The notes: generated by a model from the letters alone, not told the origin. Positions 53,820 through 64,000 are shown, counted from the first letter of the stretch. The stretch: DNA of 64,000 nucleotides from Colwellia sp. Arc7-D (GCF_003061515.1 NZ_CP028924.1:2108001-2172000); one strand, 5' to 3'. Translations and numbers: made by a program.

Positions 53820-54416
53820 GTGAGTGAAAAAAATCTATGTCGCTGTTCGTGGTTAGATACAACTAAAGACGATTACGTTGCTTATCATGATGAAGAATGG
53901 GGAATCCCTATTTATGATGATCAAAAACTATTTGAAAATTTAACTCTTGAATCTGCGCAGGCAGGATTAAGTTGGTACACAATTTTAAAACGTCGCGAAG
54001 GGTATCGAACCGCATTTGAGAACTTTGACGTGAATAAAGTTGCCCTTTTCAACGATGCTAAAGTTGAAGAGTTAGTATTAAATAGTGAGATTATTCGCCA
54101 TAGAGGTAAAATTCTTGCCGCGATTAATAATGCTAAACTGTTTATAGAAATACAAAAAGAGTTTGGCAGTTTTAGTCATTATATGTGGAGCTTTGTTAAC
54201 CATAAAACTATTGTTGGTCATTGGGCAAAACCAGCTGACTACCCTGCTACCACTAAAGAATCAGATGCTTGGAGTAAAGACTTAAAAAAGCGAGGTTTTA
54301 AATTTGTAGGCTCTACGATTTGTTATGCGCATATGCAAGCTTGTGGCATGGTGAACGACCATAGCAGCGACTGTTACAAACGCTCACAAATTATCGATGA
54401 GTTTCAACAAGGTTAA
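53820..54416 (+). CDS. tag: DNA-3-methyladenine glycosylase I
   Basis: 198 residues from GTG 53820, which has AAGGA 6 nt upstream; the ATG at 53814 lies too near that site. It removes 3-methyladenine from alkylated DNA. N-terminal CRCSWLDTTKDDYVAYHDEEWG and the C-terminal HMQACGMVNDHSSDC give the Cys/His zinc-snap residues; ESAQAGLSWYTILKRREGYR is the helix-hairpin part. Length fits E. coli Tag (187). Confidence 0.94.
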   Translation: MSEKNLCRCSWLDTTKDDYVAYHDEEWGIPIYDDQKLFENLTLESAQAGLSWYTILKRREGYRTAFENFDVNKVALFNDAKVEELVLNSEIIRHRGKILAAINNAKLFIEIQKEFGSFSHYMWSFVNHKTIVGHWAKPADYPATTKESDAWSKDLKKRGFKFVGSTICYAHMQACGMVNDHSSDCYKRSQIIDEFQQG

Positions 54417-54578
54417 AGATAGTATTTAAAAATATAGCGTGCCATAATATGTCAATGTGGTTAATAGTTATTTATCATCTATACAGATGAATTAAAGGTT
54501 AAATATTTGATTTACCCTTGAACTTTTAACATTTGCCCACATCTAAAAAATATATTTAGCATACTTAGAGGAAATTTT

Positions 54579-55244
54579 ATGCAATCAAATATTAGTGTAA
54601 ATGCTAGTAGAAGTTCAGCGATTGAAATTAACAAGGTTCTAAAAAACACCTACATGTTACTTTCAATGACTTTGGCGTTTAGTGCCGTAACTGCTGGTGT
54701 TTCTATGGCGATGGGCTTGTCTCATATGGCTGCCTTAGTAATGACCTTAGTTTCATTCGGTTTATTATTTGTTGTAAATAAAAATGCCGATAAAGCGAGT
54801 GGTATTTTTTGGATTTTTGCCTTCACTGGCTTAATGGGTGCATCTTTAGGCCCTATGCTTAATTATTATGCTGCAATGCCAAACGGCGCATCAATGATTA
54901 TGCAAGCATTAGGTGGAACCGCATTAATTTTCTTTGCTCTTTCTGGTTACGCTTTAACGAGCAAAAAAGACTTCTCATTTATGGGTGGTTTTTTAATGGT
55001 TGGTTTAATCGTTGCTGTAATTGCAATGGTAGCAAACATCTTTTTCCAAATTCCGGCTCTTTCGTTAGCGATTAGTGCTGCAATTATTATGATTATGTCA
55101 GGTTTGATTTTGTTTGATACAAGCCGCATTATTCATGGTGGTGAAACAAACTATATTCGTGCAACTGTTTCTTTATACTTAAATATTTATAATATTTTTG
55201 TGCACTTATTAAGCCTTTTAGGTGTTCTAGGCGGCGATGACTAA
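54579..55244 (+). CDS. yccA: Bax inhibitor-1/YccA-family membrane protein
   Basis: A 221-residue protein with seven predicted helices and the family ending LFDTSRIIHGGETNYIRATV followed by LYLNIYNIFVHLLSLLG. In E. coli YccA is an FtsH substrate that modulates its protease activity. AGAGGA precedes the ATG. It lies directly upstream of tusDCBE, as in many gammaproteobacteria, but a terminator separates them. Confidence 0.92.
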   Translation: MQSNISVNASRSSAIEINKVLKNTYMLLSMTLAFSAVTAGVSMAMGLSHMAALVMTLVSFGLLFVVNKNADKASGIFWIFAFTGLMGASLGPMLNYYAAMPNGASMIMQALGGTALIFFALSGYALTSKKDFSFMGGFLMVGLIVAVIAMVANIFFQIPALSLAISAAIIMIMSGLILFDTSRIIHGGETNYIRATVSLYLNIYNIFVHLLSLLGVLGGDD

Positions 55245-55304
55245 TAAGCAGTTAAAAAATCATTTAATGTGATTAGTAATTGTTTATACTTACCGTATAA
55301 AATA

Positions 55305-55331
55305 TAAAGCCTCATTATTGAGGCTTTTTTA
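55305..55331 (+). terminator. Terminator between yccA and tusD
   Basis: AAAGCCTCA, loop TTAT, TGAGGCTTTTTTA. Located about 60 bp after the yccA stop codon. Confidence 0.85.
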
Positions 55332-55373
55332 TTATCTATTTTTTAATAACATTGCGATAGCACAAGGCAAAAC

Positions 55374-55751
55374 ATGAAAAACACATTGGCTTTGGTGGTT
55401 ACTACTCCACCTCACAGTAACTTAACCACCAGTGCAATTAACCTTGTTCGTGCCGCTGTTAATAACGATGTTGAAATTTTAGGTGTCTTTTTTTATCAAG
55501 ACGGTGTATTAAATGCAGCAAAAAATTTATCTATTCCTAGTGATGAATATCAAACATTAATACAATGGCAAGCGTTAAACCGTGAATATAGTGTACCGTT
55601 ATATTTATGTATTACTGCTGCAGAAAAACGTGGTTTAAGTGATGATATTAGCAACCAAGCGCTTTCAAATATAGACCCAGCTTTTATAGTGTCAGGCTTA
55701 GGTGAGTTAGTTGAGTTAACCAGTAAAGCTGAACGCGTGGTGCAATTATAA
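55374..55751 (+). CDS. tusD: Sulfur relay protein TusD
   Basis: A 125-residue DsrE-like subunit of TusBCD. The sulfur-carrying Cys is C79 (YLCITAAEKRG), matching C78 in E. coli. The complex takes persulfide from TusA and passes it to TusE for 2-thiouridine synthesis at tRNA wobble positions. Its last base is shared with the tusC ATG. Confidence 0.94.
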   Translation: MKNTLALVVTTPPHSNLTTSAINLVRAAVNNDVEILGVFFYQDGVLNAAKNLSIPSDEYQTLIQWQALNREYSVPLYLCITAAEKRGLSDDISNQALSNIDPAFIVSGLGELVELTSKAERVVQL

Positions 55752-56128
55752 TGATTGAAAATAAACCTCGTGATAAAACAATCGCTATCATCAATACACA
55801 AGCGCCCTTTTCAACAGCTGTAGGAAAAGAAGCGTTAGATGCGGCATTAATTTTTGGCTCTTATGAACAAGCTACATCGTTATTCTTTTTAGGTGATGGT
55901 GTATTTCAGGTGATCGGGGATCAAAACGCTTCAGCCATAGAAATTAAAGATTATTTGAAAACGTTTTCAGCATTAGAGTTTTATGACATTGAAAATATAT
56001 ATGTTTGTAAAACATCATTACAAGAAAGAAATTTATCTGAAAATTTTCATATGAATAATATACAGGTATTGTCCAATAAAGATTTTAGTCAACGCTTACA
56101 TCAACACAACGTGATTTACAGGTTTTAA
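55751..56128 (+). CDS. tusC: Sulfur relay protein TusC
   Basis: A 125-residue DsrF-like subunit of TusBCD, with the segment TQAPFSTAVGKEALDAALIFGSYEQATSLFF as the conserved core and no catalytic Cys required. It starts on the last base of tusD and ends 1 bp before tusB, showing a tight operon. Confidence 0.92.
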   Translation: MIENKPRDKTIAIINTQAPFSTAVGKEALDAALIFGSYEQATSLFFLGDGVFQVIGDQNASAIEIKDYLKTFSALEFYDIENIYVCKTSLQERNLSENFHMNNIQVLSNKDFSQRLHQHNVIYRF

Positions 56129-56129
56129 C

Positions 56130-56426
56130 ATGGCAACGCTACATATTATTAGAAGTTCAGGCTATAGCAGTAATGCACTAGTACAGTGCCTTAGCATGTT
56201 GTTACCACAAGACAATATATTATTAATGGATGACGGCTGTTATAACTTAAGCCATGCTTCATTACTCAAAGCGCTGAAAGATGACCCTGAGTTAACTGCC
56301 TACGTTGTAAGCGAACACGCAAGTGCACGTGCTCAGAACAGTAGTCATAGCGATTTTATCCCGACGACATTAACTGAAGTAGTTACCTTACTTTTTAAAC
56401 ACGACAACTCGATTACCTGGTCATGA
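56130..56426 (+). CDS. tusB: Sulfur relay protein TusB
   Basis: A 98-residue DsrH-like subunit. [21 protein letters not shown] and the LMDDGCYN segment fit the family. It completes the TusBCD heterohexamer. Its stop codon overlaps the tusE ATG by 4 bp (ATGA). Confidence 0.9.
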   Translation: MATLHIIRSSGYSSNALVQCLSMLLPQDNILLMDDGCYNLSHASLLKALKDDPELTAYVVSEHASARAQNSSHSDFIPTTLTEVVTLLFKHDNSITWS

Positions 56427-56755
56427 CAATAACTTATAACAACCAAAATATAGCCACCGACAAGCAAGGCTATTTGCTTGATTTTACGCAATGGAATGAA
56501 GACATTGCAGCTCTGTTAGCTGAATCTGATGACATTGAACTGTTAGAAGCTCATTGGGAAGTTATTCGCTTTGTTAGAGACTTCTACTTAACTTATAACA
56601 CTTCTCCTGCGATACGCGCTTTAACTAAAGCTATGAAAGCTGAGTTTGGCGAAGAAAAAGCCAGTAGCCGATATTTATATCGTTTATTTAAAGAAGGCCC
56701 AGCCAAACAAGCAACCAAATATGCGGGTTTACCGAAACCTGCTAGATGTATTTAA
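56423..56755 (+). CDS. tusE: Sulfur relay protein TusE (DsrC family)
   Basis: A 110-residue protein. The C-terminal Cys C109 (PKPARCI) takes the sulfur from TusD and hands it to Mnm[20 protein letters not shown] and [21 protein letters not shown] are DsrC/TusE signatures. In many genomes tusE lies apart from tusDCB; here it completes the same operon. Confidence 0.94.
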   Translation: MTITYNNQNIATDKQGYLLDFTQWNEDIAALLAESDDIELLEAHWEVIRFVRDFYLTYNTSPAIRALTKAMKAEFGEEKASSRYLYRLFKEGPAKQATKYAGLPKPARCI

Positions 56756-56892
56756 GCGTTAATTTACTCAAATTGATAAGAATACTGTGTAAGTTGTGAA
56801 GATTTAAATGTGATGTGTTAGTGAGTTGCATTAGCTAAACTGCGCAAACTTAAGCTGTTAATAAATGCCTTTCTTAAGAAACGTTAAATGAC

Positions 56893-57093
56893 CTAGGCTT
56901 TAATATTGATATTTTGACCAATATTACCGACAACAGCTAAGCCTTCGTTACCAACAGATGCAGATTCAATAAGTGCTAATGCCATCTGACCTTCTAACTC
57001 GGTTTGTGACTTACTTAGGTTAGCACTTTTAACTGCGAGTATAGTTTCAGTGCTCATAGGAACTGTATTATTTGTATTTAATTCTACTGACAT
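56893..57093 (-). CDS. YjfB-like small protein (putative motility family)
   Basis: A 66-residue protein. The C-terminal LAVVGNIGQNINIKA fits the YjfB/putative motility family, whose members end in a GxNIDI(K/R)A type motif. Start ATG has AGGTGGAG upstream. It is a single gene between tusE and the long GAPDH gene. Role not established. Confidence 0.65.
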   Translation of the reverse strand: MSVELNTNNTVPMSTETILAVKSANLSKSQTELEGQMALALIESASVGNEGLAVVGNIGQNINIKA

Positions 57094-57186
57094 TTTACTC
57101 CACCTTATAATTAATCACTTTAATAACCTATAATCATATATCGACAACATGCGCTAAGACTTTAGCGTTGATCAGTATTTAGCCAT

Positions 57187-57222
57187 AAAAAAAAGCGCTT
57201 ACCTATCAGGTAAACGCTTCTT
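57187..57222 (-). terminator. Terminator of the long-form GAPDH gene
   Basis: AAGCGCTTACCT and AGGTAAACGCTT form a 12-bp stem with one G-T pair; on the minus strand it is followed by a run of T (TTTTTTTTATGG). It lies about 80 bp past the stop codon. Confidence 0.78.
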
Positions 57223-57300
57223 GTTAATTAATCAGGTTAAATAAAAACACCCCTGATTGCATAAGCTTTATTTGAACATTTAAAAACTTGAAATGTTCGC

Positions 57301-58752
57301 TTAGTTAACCGGTAATGTTGGTACGTTAATATCAGCCATTGCTAGCATTACGCGCACAACCTGACAGCTGTAACCAAATTCATTATCATACCAAACGTAA
57401 AGCACGGCACGGTCACCATCCACAATAGTCGCTTGAGAGTCAACAACACCTGCGTAACGAGAACCCACTAAATCAGTTGAAACTATTTCTGTAGAAGCAG
57501 TGTAGTCAACTTGATTTTGTAATTTAGAGTTCAAAGAAATCTTACGTAAGTAATCATTCAATGCCGCTTTGTCAGTCTCTTTTTTCAAGTTGAGATTCAT
57601 AATAGCCATTGAAACATTTGGCGTAGGAACTCGAATAGCATTTCCTGTTAATAAACCTTTTAACTCTGGTAATGCTTTTGCAACCGCTTTAGCTGCGCCA
57701 GTAGTACTGATAACCATATTTAATGGAGCACTGCGACCACGACGAGGAGCTGGATGGTAGTTATCAATTAAGTTTTGATCGTTAGTATATGAATGCACAG
57801 TTTCAACATGACCGTTGCGAATACCAAACTCATCATTTAATGCTTTAAGTACAGGTGTTATCGCGTTAGTAGTACAACTTGCTGCAGAGATAATTTTATC
57901 GTCCGCTAAAATCATATCGTCGTTAACACCGAATACGATATTTTTGATATCGCCTTTCGCTGGTGCTGTTAATAACACCTTAGCAACACCTTTTGATTGA
58001 AGATGTTGACCTAAGCCTTCTTCATCACTCCAGATACCCGTATTATCAACAACTAAAGCATCATTGATGCCGTATGCAGTGTAATCAATTTCAGATGGTG
58101 ATTTAGCATAAATAATTTTTATGAATGCGCCGTTAGCTTTAATAACGTTATTTTCTTTATCAATAGTAATGCTGCCATTAAAAGCACCATGAACAGAATC
58201 ACGACGAAGTAAACTTGCACGCTTTTCTAGATCATCTTCTTTACCTGGACGAATAACAATCGCACGTAAATTTAACTTAGCATTTGGTCCTGCGCGTTCA
58301 ATAAGTAAACGTGCAAGCAAACGACCAATACGACCAAAACCATACAGTACAACGTCTTTAGTTTCTTGTACGTCATTACCCTTTGCAACAATAGTTGCCA
58401 GCTCTTTCTCTAAAAACTGTTCAATTGATAAGCCATTAGCTTCACCCTTGAATAAGTAACGATAGGCTAATTTACCTACATCAATTCGTGCAGGCGCTAA
58501 TTCCATTTTGGCTAACGCTTGTAAAAATGGGAAACTTTCGCGTAAACGCAACTTGTTTTCTTCGTGTAATGCCACAGATCTGTGAGCTTTAATAATGTCG
58601 ATAGCAGAAGCATTAACTAGTGGACGACCATAAATAGAAATTTCAATTCCTTTATTTCTAAATAATTGTCCTGTGATCGGCTGCATGTTTTCAGCGAATG
58701 TTTGGCGCTCTTGCCAACTAGTTTGGTATTGTTCCTCAAGATGAGAAGTCAT
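57301..58752 (-). CDS. Long-form glyceraldehyde-3-phosphate dehydrogenase
   Basis: A 483-residue GAPDH: an N-terminal extension of about 130 residues is followed by a normal catalytic core with GFGRIGRL at 138-145 and nucleophile C293 in SAASCTTNAITP. This long class is common in Vibrio, Shewanella and Colwellia relatives. Cofactor and direction (catabolic or gluconeogenic) are not certain. It sits in a region with gnd, gapA, eda and glk. ATG 58752 has AAAGG upstream. Confidence 0.92.
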   Translation of the reverse strand: MTSHLEEQYQTSWQERQTFAENMQPITGQLFRNKGIEISIYGRPLVNASAIDIIKAHRSVALHEENKLRLRESFPFLQALAKMELAPARIDVGKLAYRYLFKGEANGLSIEQFLEKELATIVAKGNDVQETKDVVLYGFGRIGRLLARLLIERAGPNAKLNLRAIVIRPGKEDDLEKRASLLRRDSVHGAFNGSITIDKENNVIKANGAFIKIIYAKSPSEIDYTAYGINDALVVDNTGIWSDEEGLGQHLQSKGVAKVLLTAPAKGDIKNIVFGVNDDMILADDKIISAASCTTNAITPVLKALNDEFGIRNGHVETVHSYTNDQNLIDNYHPAPRRGRSAPLNMVISTTGAAKAVAKALPELKGLLTGNAIRVPTPNVSMAIMNLNLKKETDKAALNDYLRKISLNSKLQNQVDYTASTEIVSTDLVGSRYAGVVDSQATIVDGDRAVLYVWYDNEFGYSCQVVRVMLAMADINVPTLPVN

Positions 58753-59086
58753 TGCGTAAACCTTTTATATCAGTCAATTGAAGATGGGTTATTAAAATGT
58801 AAAGCTGTAAGTCGTAATGTTTAATTACTAAATCCGGAAGATATTGTAATGCAACATGAAATATTTCGCTACCGGTTACAGAGGTTTTCAGGCATAAATA
58901 ATCAAATAAATTAATTTTATTTAAATACTAACTATTTTTTATTTATCTATGGACTACTAGAGACATTAAGGAGCTAAAAAGCACTTTTGTTTTACTAATA
59001 TGTATCGAAAAGTGCGATGAAGTTACAAAGGTTTTAAGGGGTGAATATGGCAATGGATAAAAATAAATACTGATGTATTGATAGAA
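58753..59086. other. Upstream region of the long GAPDH gene
   Basis: About 330 bp, AT-rich. No ORF or strong structure. It must hold the GAPDH promoter on the minus strand. Confidence 0.35.
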
Positions 59087-59116
59087 AACGCTATCTAAAT
59101 AAAATTAGATAGCGCA
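59087..59116 (-). terminator. Terminator of gnd
   Basis: CGCTATCTA, loop AATAAAAT, TAGATAGCG; on the minus strand TTTTCTATC follows. It lies 14 bp past the gnd stop codon. Confidence 0.75.
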
Positions 59117-59127
59117 CAAATGATAAT

Positions 59128-60657
59128 TTAACCAATTTCTACTATATTACGTGATTCGCTTGACCAGTTAACGTGATATTTTTTCCCTGTATTGACATCA
59201 ATTCTCTCAAACGTATGAGCACCAAAGAAATCACGTTGAGCTTGTAATAAATTTGCGGGTAACACAGCACAACGTATAGAGTCGTAATAAGATAACGATG
59301 ATGATATCGCGCCTGTTGGAATCCCCATAAGTGCTGAGTTAGCAACAGATTTACGCCAGTTTATTTGATGTTTACTTAATTGCTCAGCAAAGAAATCATC
59401 GAGTAATAGGTTGTCTAAATCAGGGTTACGTTCGAATGCATCTGTTATTGACTGTAAAAAGGCTGCTCTAATAATGCAACCAGCACGCCAAATTTTAGCA
59501 ATACTTGAAAAATTTAACTGCCAATTATGTTCTTTTTCAGCAAGTTTCATTAATTGAAACCCTTGTGCATAAGCACAAATTTTTGCACTGTAAATCGCAC
59601 CATGCAACTGTTCAATAAATGCTTCCTTTTCGGTAGCATTTAAAACGGTTATTTCTGGCCCTGCTAAAATAGTTGAAGCTTTTACACGTAAATCTTTAAA
59701 AGATGAAATTGAACGTGCATAAACTGCCTGAGCTATTGTGGGTGCCGGAGTTCCAAGTTCTAAACTACTGACAGCAGTCCACAATCCAGTGCCCTTTTGA
59801 CCCGCTTTATCTAGAATTAAATCAACTAAAGGAGTTTCTGCTTCGCCCACACGGTGACGTAAAACTTCTACAGATATTTCCATTAGGTAACTTTCTAAAG
59901 GTCCTTTATTCCACAGCGCAAAAATATCTGCAATTTCATCGCTGTTTAGCCCTAAGCCATCTCGCATCATTTGATATGCTTCACAGATAATTTGCATATC
60001 AGCGTATTCAATACCGTTATGTACCATTTTCACGTAATGCCCAGCACCTGCTGGACCAATGTAAGCTGCACAAGGCTCACCTTCTGTAACTATTTCACCT
60101 GGTTTTGTTCGCTCTATCGGTTTACCTGTTTTAGCATCCACCTTCGCCGCTATAGCTTGCCAAATAGGCTTAATTCTCGTCCAAGCATAAGGAGAGCCAC
60201 TAGGCATCAACGCAGGACCAAATCTTGCGCCTACTTCTCCACCTGAAACAGCCGAAGAAAATAAAATAAAGTTATTCTTATATTTCTTTTCACGTGCAAC
60301 GGTATCTACCCATAAGCTATTGCCAGTATCAATTACGATGTCGTCAGGTTGAATACCCGCACCGATCAGGTTTTCACAAACTTGATCAACTGGCGCACCA
60401 GCAGGTACTGACAGTACTATAAGATGTGGAGGTTTTAAGCGTGACAATAATTCGGTATAAGAAGTACAGCCAACAACACGGGCTGTAGATAAGCCACTTT
60501 CTGCTTTATCTTGGGCAATAACATCTTCAACTTTACTAATATCAAGATCAAAAGCGGCAATACTGTAACCATTATCGGCTAAGTTAAGCACTAAATTTTT
60601 TCCCATAACGCCTAAACCTATAAAACCAATATCACATACGCTGTTGTTCTTTATCAT
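59128..60657 (-). CDS. gnd: 6-phosphogluconate dehydrogenase, decarboxylating
   Basis: About 509 residues from ATG 60657, with TGGA upstream; the frame from TTG 60678 is less likely. NADP-binding GFIGLGVMGKNLVLNLADNG is at the N-terminus, and the catalytic GAGHYVKMVHNGIEYADMQ has the Lys and His pairs. DKAGQKGTGLW is a third signature. The oxidative pentose-phosphate enzyme makes ribulose-5-phosphate. It is divergent from gapA. Confidence 0.95.
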   Translation of the reverse strand: MIKNNSVCDIGFIGLGVMGKNLVLNLADNGYSIAAFDLDISKVEDVIAQDKAESGLSTARVVGCTSYTELLSRLKPPHLIVLSVPAGAPVDQVCENLIGAGIQPDDIVIDTGNSLWVDTVAREKKYKNNFILFSSAVSGGEVGARFGPALMPSGSPYAWTRIKPIWQAIAAKVDAKTGKPIERTKPGEIVTEGEPCAAYIGPAGAGHYVKMVHNGIEYADMQIICEAYQMMRDGLGLNSDEIADIFALWNKGPLESYLMEISVEVLRHRVGEAETPLVDLILDKAGQKGTGLWTAVSSLELGTPAPTIAQAVYARSISSFKDLRVKASTILAGPEITVLNATEKEAFIEQLHGAIYSAKICAYAQGFQLMKLAEKEHNWQLNFSSIAKIWRAGCIIRAAFLQSITDAFERNPDLDNLLLDDFFAEQLSKHQINWRKSVANSALMGIPTGAISSSLSYYDSIRCAVLPANLLQAQRDFFGAHTFERIDVNTGKKYHVNWSSESRNIVEIG

Positions 60658-60888
60658 AAAATATCCAGTAAAATTCAAATAGAATGCATTATAGCATCAT
60701 CAACACACAGAAATAATGCGTTGAATATAAGCCAAAACAAATAAATGTTTTCGTGCTTATTAAATTAGCAGACATTTTAGTAACAATACGTAATAAAACA
60801 AGCAACAAATGTACTTATATTGTGATTTACCGATTTATAGCTTGTAATTTTCACAAATTGGTGTAATTTTACTACATAAATTATTTAA

Positions 60889-61905
<1,017 letters not shown>

Positions 61906-61932
61906 AAACCGCGAGTTAAAATTTTACGATAT

Positions 61933-61960
61933 TAAAGCCAGATTTATTCTGGCTTTTTTG
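61933..61960 (+). terminator. Rho-independent terminator after gapA
   Basis: AAAGCCAGA, loop TTTAT, TCTGGCTTTTTTG. It lies 28 bp after the stop codon. Confidence 0.87.
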
Positions 61961-62054
61961 TATATTAGATTCCCATAGCAGTATAATACCCTTAAATTTA
62001 CACACAAATTTAAACACATACCCTTTGTTTAACCCTTTATTCTAAGGATAAATT

Positions 62055-62576
62055 ATGAAAAAACTTTTAATATTAATTATCTCGGCTACTTTTTTAACAG
62101 CTTGTGTTTCAACACCAAAACTTGGCGATTATGCTAACGATCCTAATGGGATGTGGGAACAAGGAAAAAAATATTCAGAGAAAGGTGAAAAACTCATTAT
62201 TAAAGGTGAGAAAACACTAGAAAAATCACGAACTGAACTAAGAGAAGGCGAAGCGCTCATTCAAATAGCTAGCGATACTATTATTCGTTCAAGACAGAGC
62301 TATCAGTTAGAGTCTCAACAAATTGGTGCATCTACAAGCCCAAAAGAAATTCAATATGAAGCAGATCGTTTAACTGCCATTGGTGATAAGTGGGAAGATG
62401 CAATTGATGACGTAAAAAAAGGTAATTCAATGATTACCAAGTCAAAAAAATTACAAACTGAAGCCCAAGCTATGATCAAAGAAGGTAGAGAGTTGGTTGA
62501 GACTGGCAGCAATTTTATTCGCAATAGCCAACGTATGAGATTAGAGCTACCGTTATTAACAGAAACTAAAATCTAG
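62055..62576 (+). CDS. Coiled-coil lipoprotein, unknown function
   Basis: A 173-residue lipoprotein with lipobox LTAC (C17). After a short linker it is nearly all helical, rich in Lys and Glu with repeated KGEK, SEKGEKLIIKGEKTLEK and SRTELREGEAL patterns, which suggests a two-strand coiled coil. It is envelope-anchored. I do not recognise a defined family. AAGGA precedes the ATG by 7 nt. Confidence 0.75.
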   Translation: MKKLLILIISATFLTACVSTPKLGDYANDPNGMWEQGKKYSEKGEKLIIKGEKTLEKSRTELREGEALIQIASDTIIRSRQSYQLESQQIGASTSPKEIQYEADRLTAIGDKWEDAIDDVKKGNSMITKSKKLQTEAQAMIKEGRELVETGSNFIRNSQRMRLELPLLTETKI

Positions 62577-62703
62577 TTTTAATTAAGCGATACCACTGAA
62601 CAGAACAGGCAAGTTCTAAGCTGACTTGAATGTGACTTGAGTGTGACATGAGTGTTCAAGTAATTGTTTAGCTAAATATTATTTAAATTGCAGTTCTCTT
62701 AAC

Positions 62704-62736
62704 AAAAAAAACCAGGCATTCGCCTGGTTTTTTATA
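62704..62736. terminator. Terminator between the lipoprotein gene and eda
   Basis: AAAAAAACCAGGC, loop ATTC, GCCTGGTTTTTTA. Symmetric A and T runs allow use by both converging genes. Confidence 0.85.
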
Positions 62737-62781
62737 TTTTAAAATAATGTAAGCTTTTAACTAGCTAAGTAGCAATAGATA

Positions 62782-63429
62782 CTACTTTACGTGTTCTAGC
62801 GCTTGTTTAGCTAAACGCGTAATTTCTTGCCAATTACCTTGTTTAACAATCTCATCAGACACTAACCAAGAGCCGCCACAGCAAACTACATTGGGCAATG
62901 CTAAGTAATCTCTAATATTATTAATGTTAATGCCGCCTGTTGGGCAGAATTTAATATCTGGAAATGGGCCACCGATTGATTGAAGGGCCTTAACACCACC
63001 AGAAGCTTCTGCTGGAAAGAATTTAAGGTGATCATAACCTAAGTCTATGCCATCCATTAATTCTGATATTGATGAAATACCAGGGATTAAGGCTAAGTTA
63101 CCTTCTTTACCGGCTTGTAATAAATCTTTTGTTAAACCAGGGCTGATTGCAAACTTTGCCCCTGCATCGTAAGACTGTTGTAGTAATTCACGATTGGTAA
63201 CGGTTCCTGCACCAATAATGGCTTCAGGTAAATGTTTAGCAATGATGCTGATCACTTCTAAAGCTGCAGGAGTTCGCAATGTAACTTCTAATACTTTTAC
63301 ATCAGCAGCTAACAATGCTTCTGCAATGGGTAACGCATCTTTAACATCTTTTATCACTAAAACGGGAACTATAGGGCCCATTGCAAATAGTTCTGATGGC
63401 TGAATTTGCCATTTATTTGGTAAAGTCAT
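62782..63429 (-). CDS. eda: KDPG/KHG aldolase
   Basis: A 215-residue class I aldolase of the Entner-Doudoroff pathway: KDPG to pyruvate and glyceraldehyde-3-phosphate. The Schiff-base Lys is K136 in HLKFFPAEASGG; the general base Glu is E48 in KVLEVTLRTP. GAGTV and CPTGGI are phosphate-site parts. It lies 8 bp after glk, so they form an operon, with edd and zwf expected beyond the window. Confidence 0.95.
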   Translation of the reverse strand: MTLPNKWQIQPSELFAMGPIVPVLVIKDVKDALPIAEALLAADVKVLEVTLRTPAALEVISIIAKHLPEAIIGAGTVTNRELLQQSYDAGAKFAISPGLTKDLLQAGKEGNLALIPGISSISELMDGIDLGYDHLKFFPAEASGGVKALQSIGGPFPDIKFCPTGGININNIRDYLALPNVVCCGGSWLVSDEIVKQGNWQEITRLAKQALEHVK

Positions 63430-63437
63430 AATTCCTC

Positions 63438-64000
63438 TTAATACCTAGTAGTGTTAGTTGTTTGGTTTGTGTAATTGGCTTTACTTTTTTCTGACATAAA
63501 TTGATCAAGATACGCTGCTGCTCCAAGTAAACCAGGTTGTTCTTCGGTAACGACAAAAGTTGGAATAGGTTGATTAAAACTTGATAATCGGCCTTTTGCC
63601 TCAAATCTTTTTCTAAATTCACTGTCGGCAAAAAAGTCGACAAATCGAGGTACAATACCACCAGCGATATAAACGCCGCCGTAGCTACCCAGTGTTAACG
63701 CTAAGTTACCCGCAAAACTACCAAGAATACGACAAAATTGTGCAAGGGTTTCAACACATAAGGTGCACTCACCCGATAATGCTTTTCCTGCTATGTCTTT
63801 TGCAGACAACATGGTAGCTTCGCCATTTTTTACAAAGCTCAACGCTTGATAAATTTGTTCAATACCTAGCCCTGACAATAACTGCTCGCTGGAAACACGT
63901 GCATATTTTTTAGAAAGGAACTGTAATATAGCAATCTCTTGTTCATCGACAGGAGCAAAATCTACATGTCCACCCTCACCGCTTAAACTGTGCCAGCAAG
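63438..64000 (-). CDS. glk: Glucokinase, C-terminal part (5' cut by window end)
   Basis: The frame runs open from 64000: WHSLSGEGGHVDFAP, then KKYARVSSEQLLSGLGIEQI, SFAGNLALTLGSYGGVYIAGG and the C-terminal YLDQF. This is the E. coli type ROK-like glucokinase fold; the GGHVDF and GGVYIAGG motifs are typical. The N-terminal phosphate-binding part is outside. An internal TTG at 63878 is not the start. It is followed by eda at 8 bp. Confidence 0.93.
   Translation of the reverse strand, partial: CWHSLSGEGGHVDFAPVDEQEIAILQFLSKKYARVSSEQLLSGLGIEQIYQALSFVKNGEATMLSAKDIAGKALSGECTLCVETLAQFCRILGSFAGNLALTLGSYGGVYIAGGIVPRFVDFFADSEFRKRFEAKGRLSSFNQPIPTFVVTEEQPGLLGAAAYLDQFMSEKSKANYTNQTTNTTRY

Noticed and set aside
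53612..53827. 71-residue ORF reading through tRNA-Ser
   Set aside because: It overlaps an intact tRNA and its promoter on the other strand and has no binding site.
63413..63661. 82-residue minus-strand ORF between eda and glk
   Set aside because: It is an out-of-frame shadow of glucokinase and the eda start region.

Overview
This is AT-rich chromosomal DNA from a marine gammaproteobacterium, most likely of the Colwelliaceae (a Colwellia or Thalassotalea relative). The inference rests on base composition and on gene content: tusDCBE, a glk-eda block, a long-form GAPDH next to gnd and gapA, a yghU-type GST, a TonB receptor and an EAL-HDOD protein. No taxonomic marker such as rRNA is present.

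Layout. (1) Positions 1-3050 are the tail of an integron-type gene-cassette array. Small plus-strand genes (lipoprotein, unknown, DUF1275 membrane protein, small membrane protein, frameshifted GNAT, ABM-like) are separated by attC-like imperfect palindromes. The first attC is cut by the right end of an IS3-family element. (2) 3400-12000 is ordinary chromosome: isochorismatase-like hydrolase, EamA transporter, glutaredoxin-MauE fusion, two EEP phosphohydrolases, cardiolipin synthase, PGPGW protein and CorA-like transporter. (3) 12000-13340 holds a solitary tyrosine recombinase behind a 17-bp hairpin. (4) 13.5-24.3 kb holds YghU, an EAL-HDOD protein, a phosphodiesterase, a phosphoribosyltransferase, a transglutaminase/TPR lipoprotein, a beta-propeller protein, a frameshifted GST, Fpr, an orphan HicB and PepE. 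(5) 24.4-29.6 kb is the biotin locus: bioBFCD divergent from bioA, with a candidate BirA operator between. (6) 29.7-42.6 kb holds asnS, a nitroreductase, sppA, ansA, a DUF349 protein with YeaC, a zinc-ribbon protein, an AGCS symporter, an M14 carboxypeptidase and a TlpA-like thioredoxin. (7) 42.6-44.3 kb is repeat-rich: a 65-bp tandem duplication, a membrane protein/XRE pair under a palindromic operator, and several copies of a tRNA-Ser 3' end. (8) 44.4-53.2 kb is a probable accessory island: TPR-sulfotransferase, TonB receptor, DUF917 protein, second M14 carboxypeptidase, NCS1-type permease and Lrp/AsnC regulator. It ends at an intact tRNA-Ser(UGA). (9) 53.8-64 kb holds tag, a Bax-inhibitor-1 family protein, tusDCBE, and central carbon genes: long GAPDH, gnd, gapA, eda and glk (cut by the window end).

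The most interesting part is the island. A TonB receptor, an inner-membrane permease of the family that includes hydantoin carriers, a DUF917 protein (a family linked to S-methyl thiohydantoin desulfurase), a metallocarboxypeptidase and an amino-acid-type regulator together look like an uptake and breakdown pathway for a modified amino-acid or hydantoin-like nitrogen source. It is bracketed by direct repeats of a tRNA-Ser 3' end, as a tRNA-targeted island would be, although no integrase remains. Several frameshifts (GNAT, GST) and one gene without a normal start codon (EEP at 6618) could be real decay or sequence errors.
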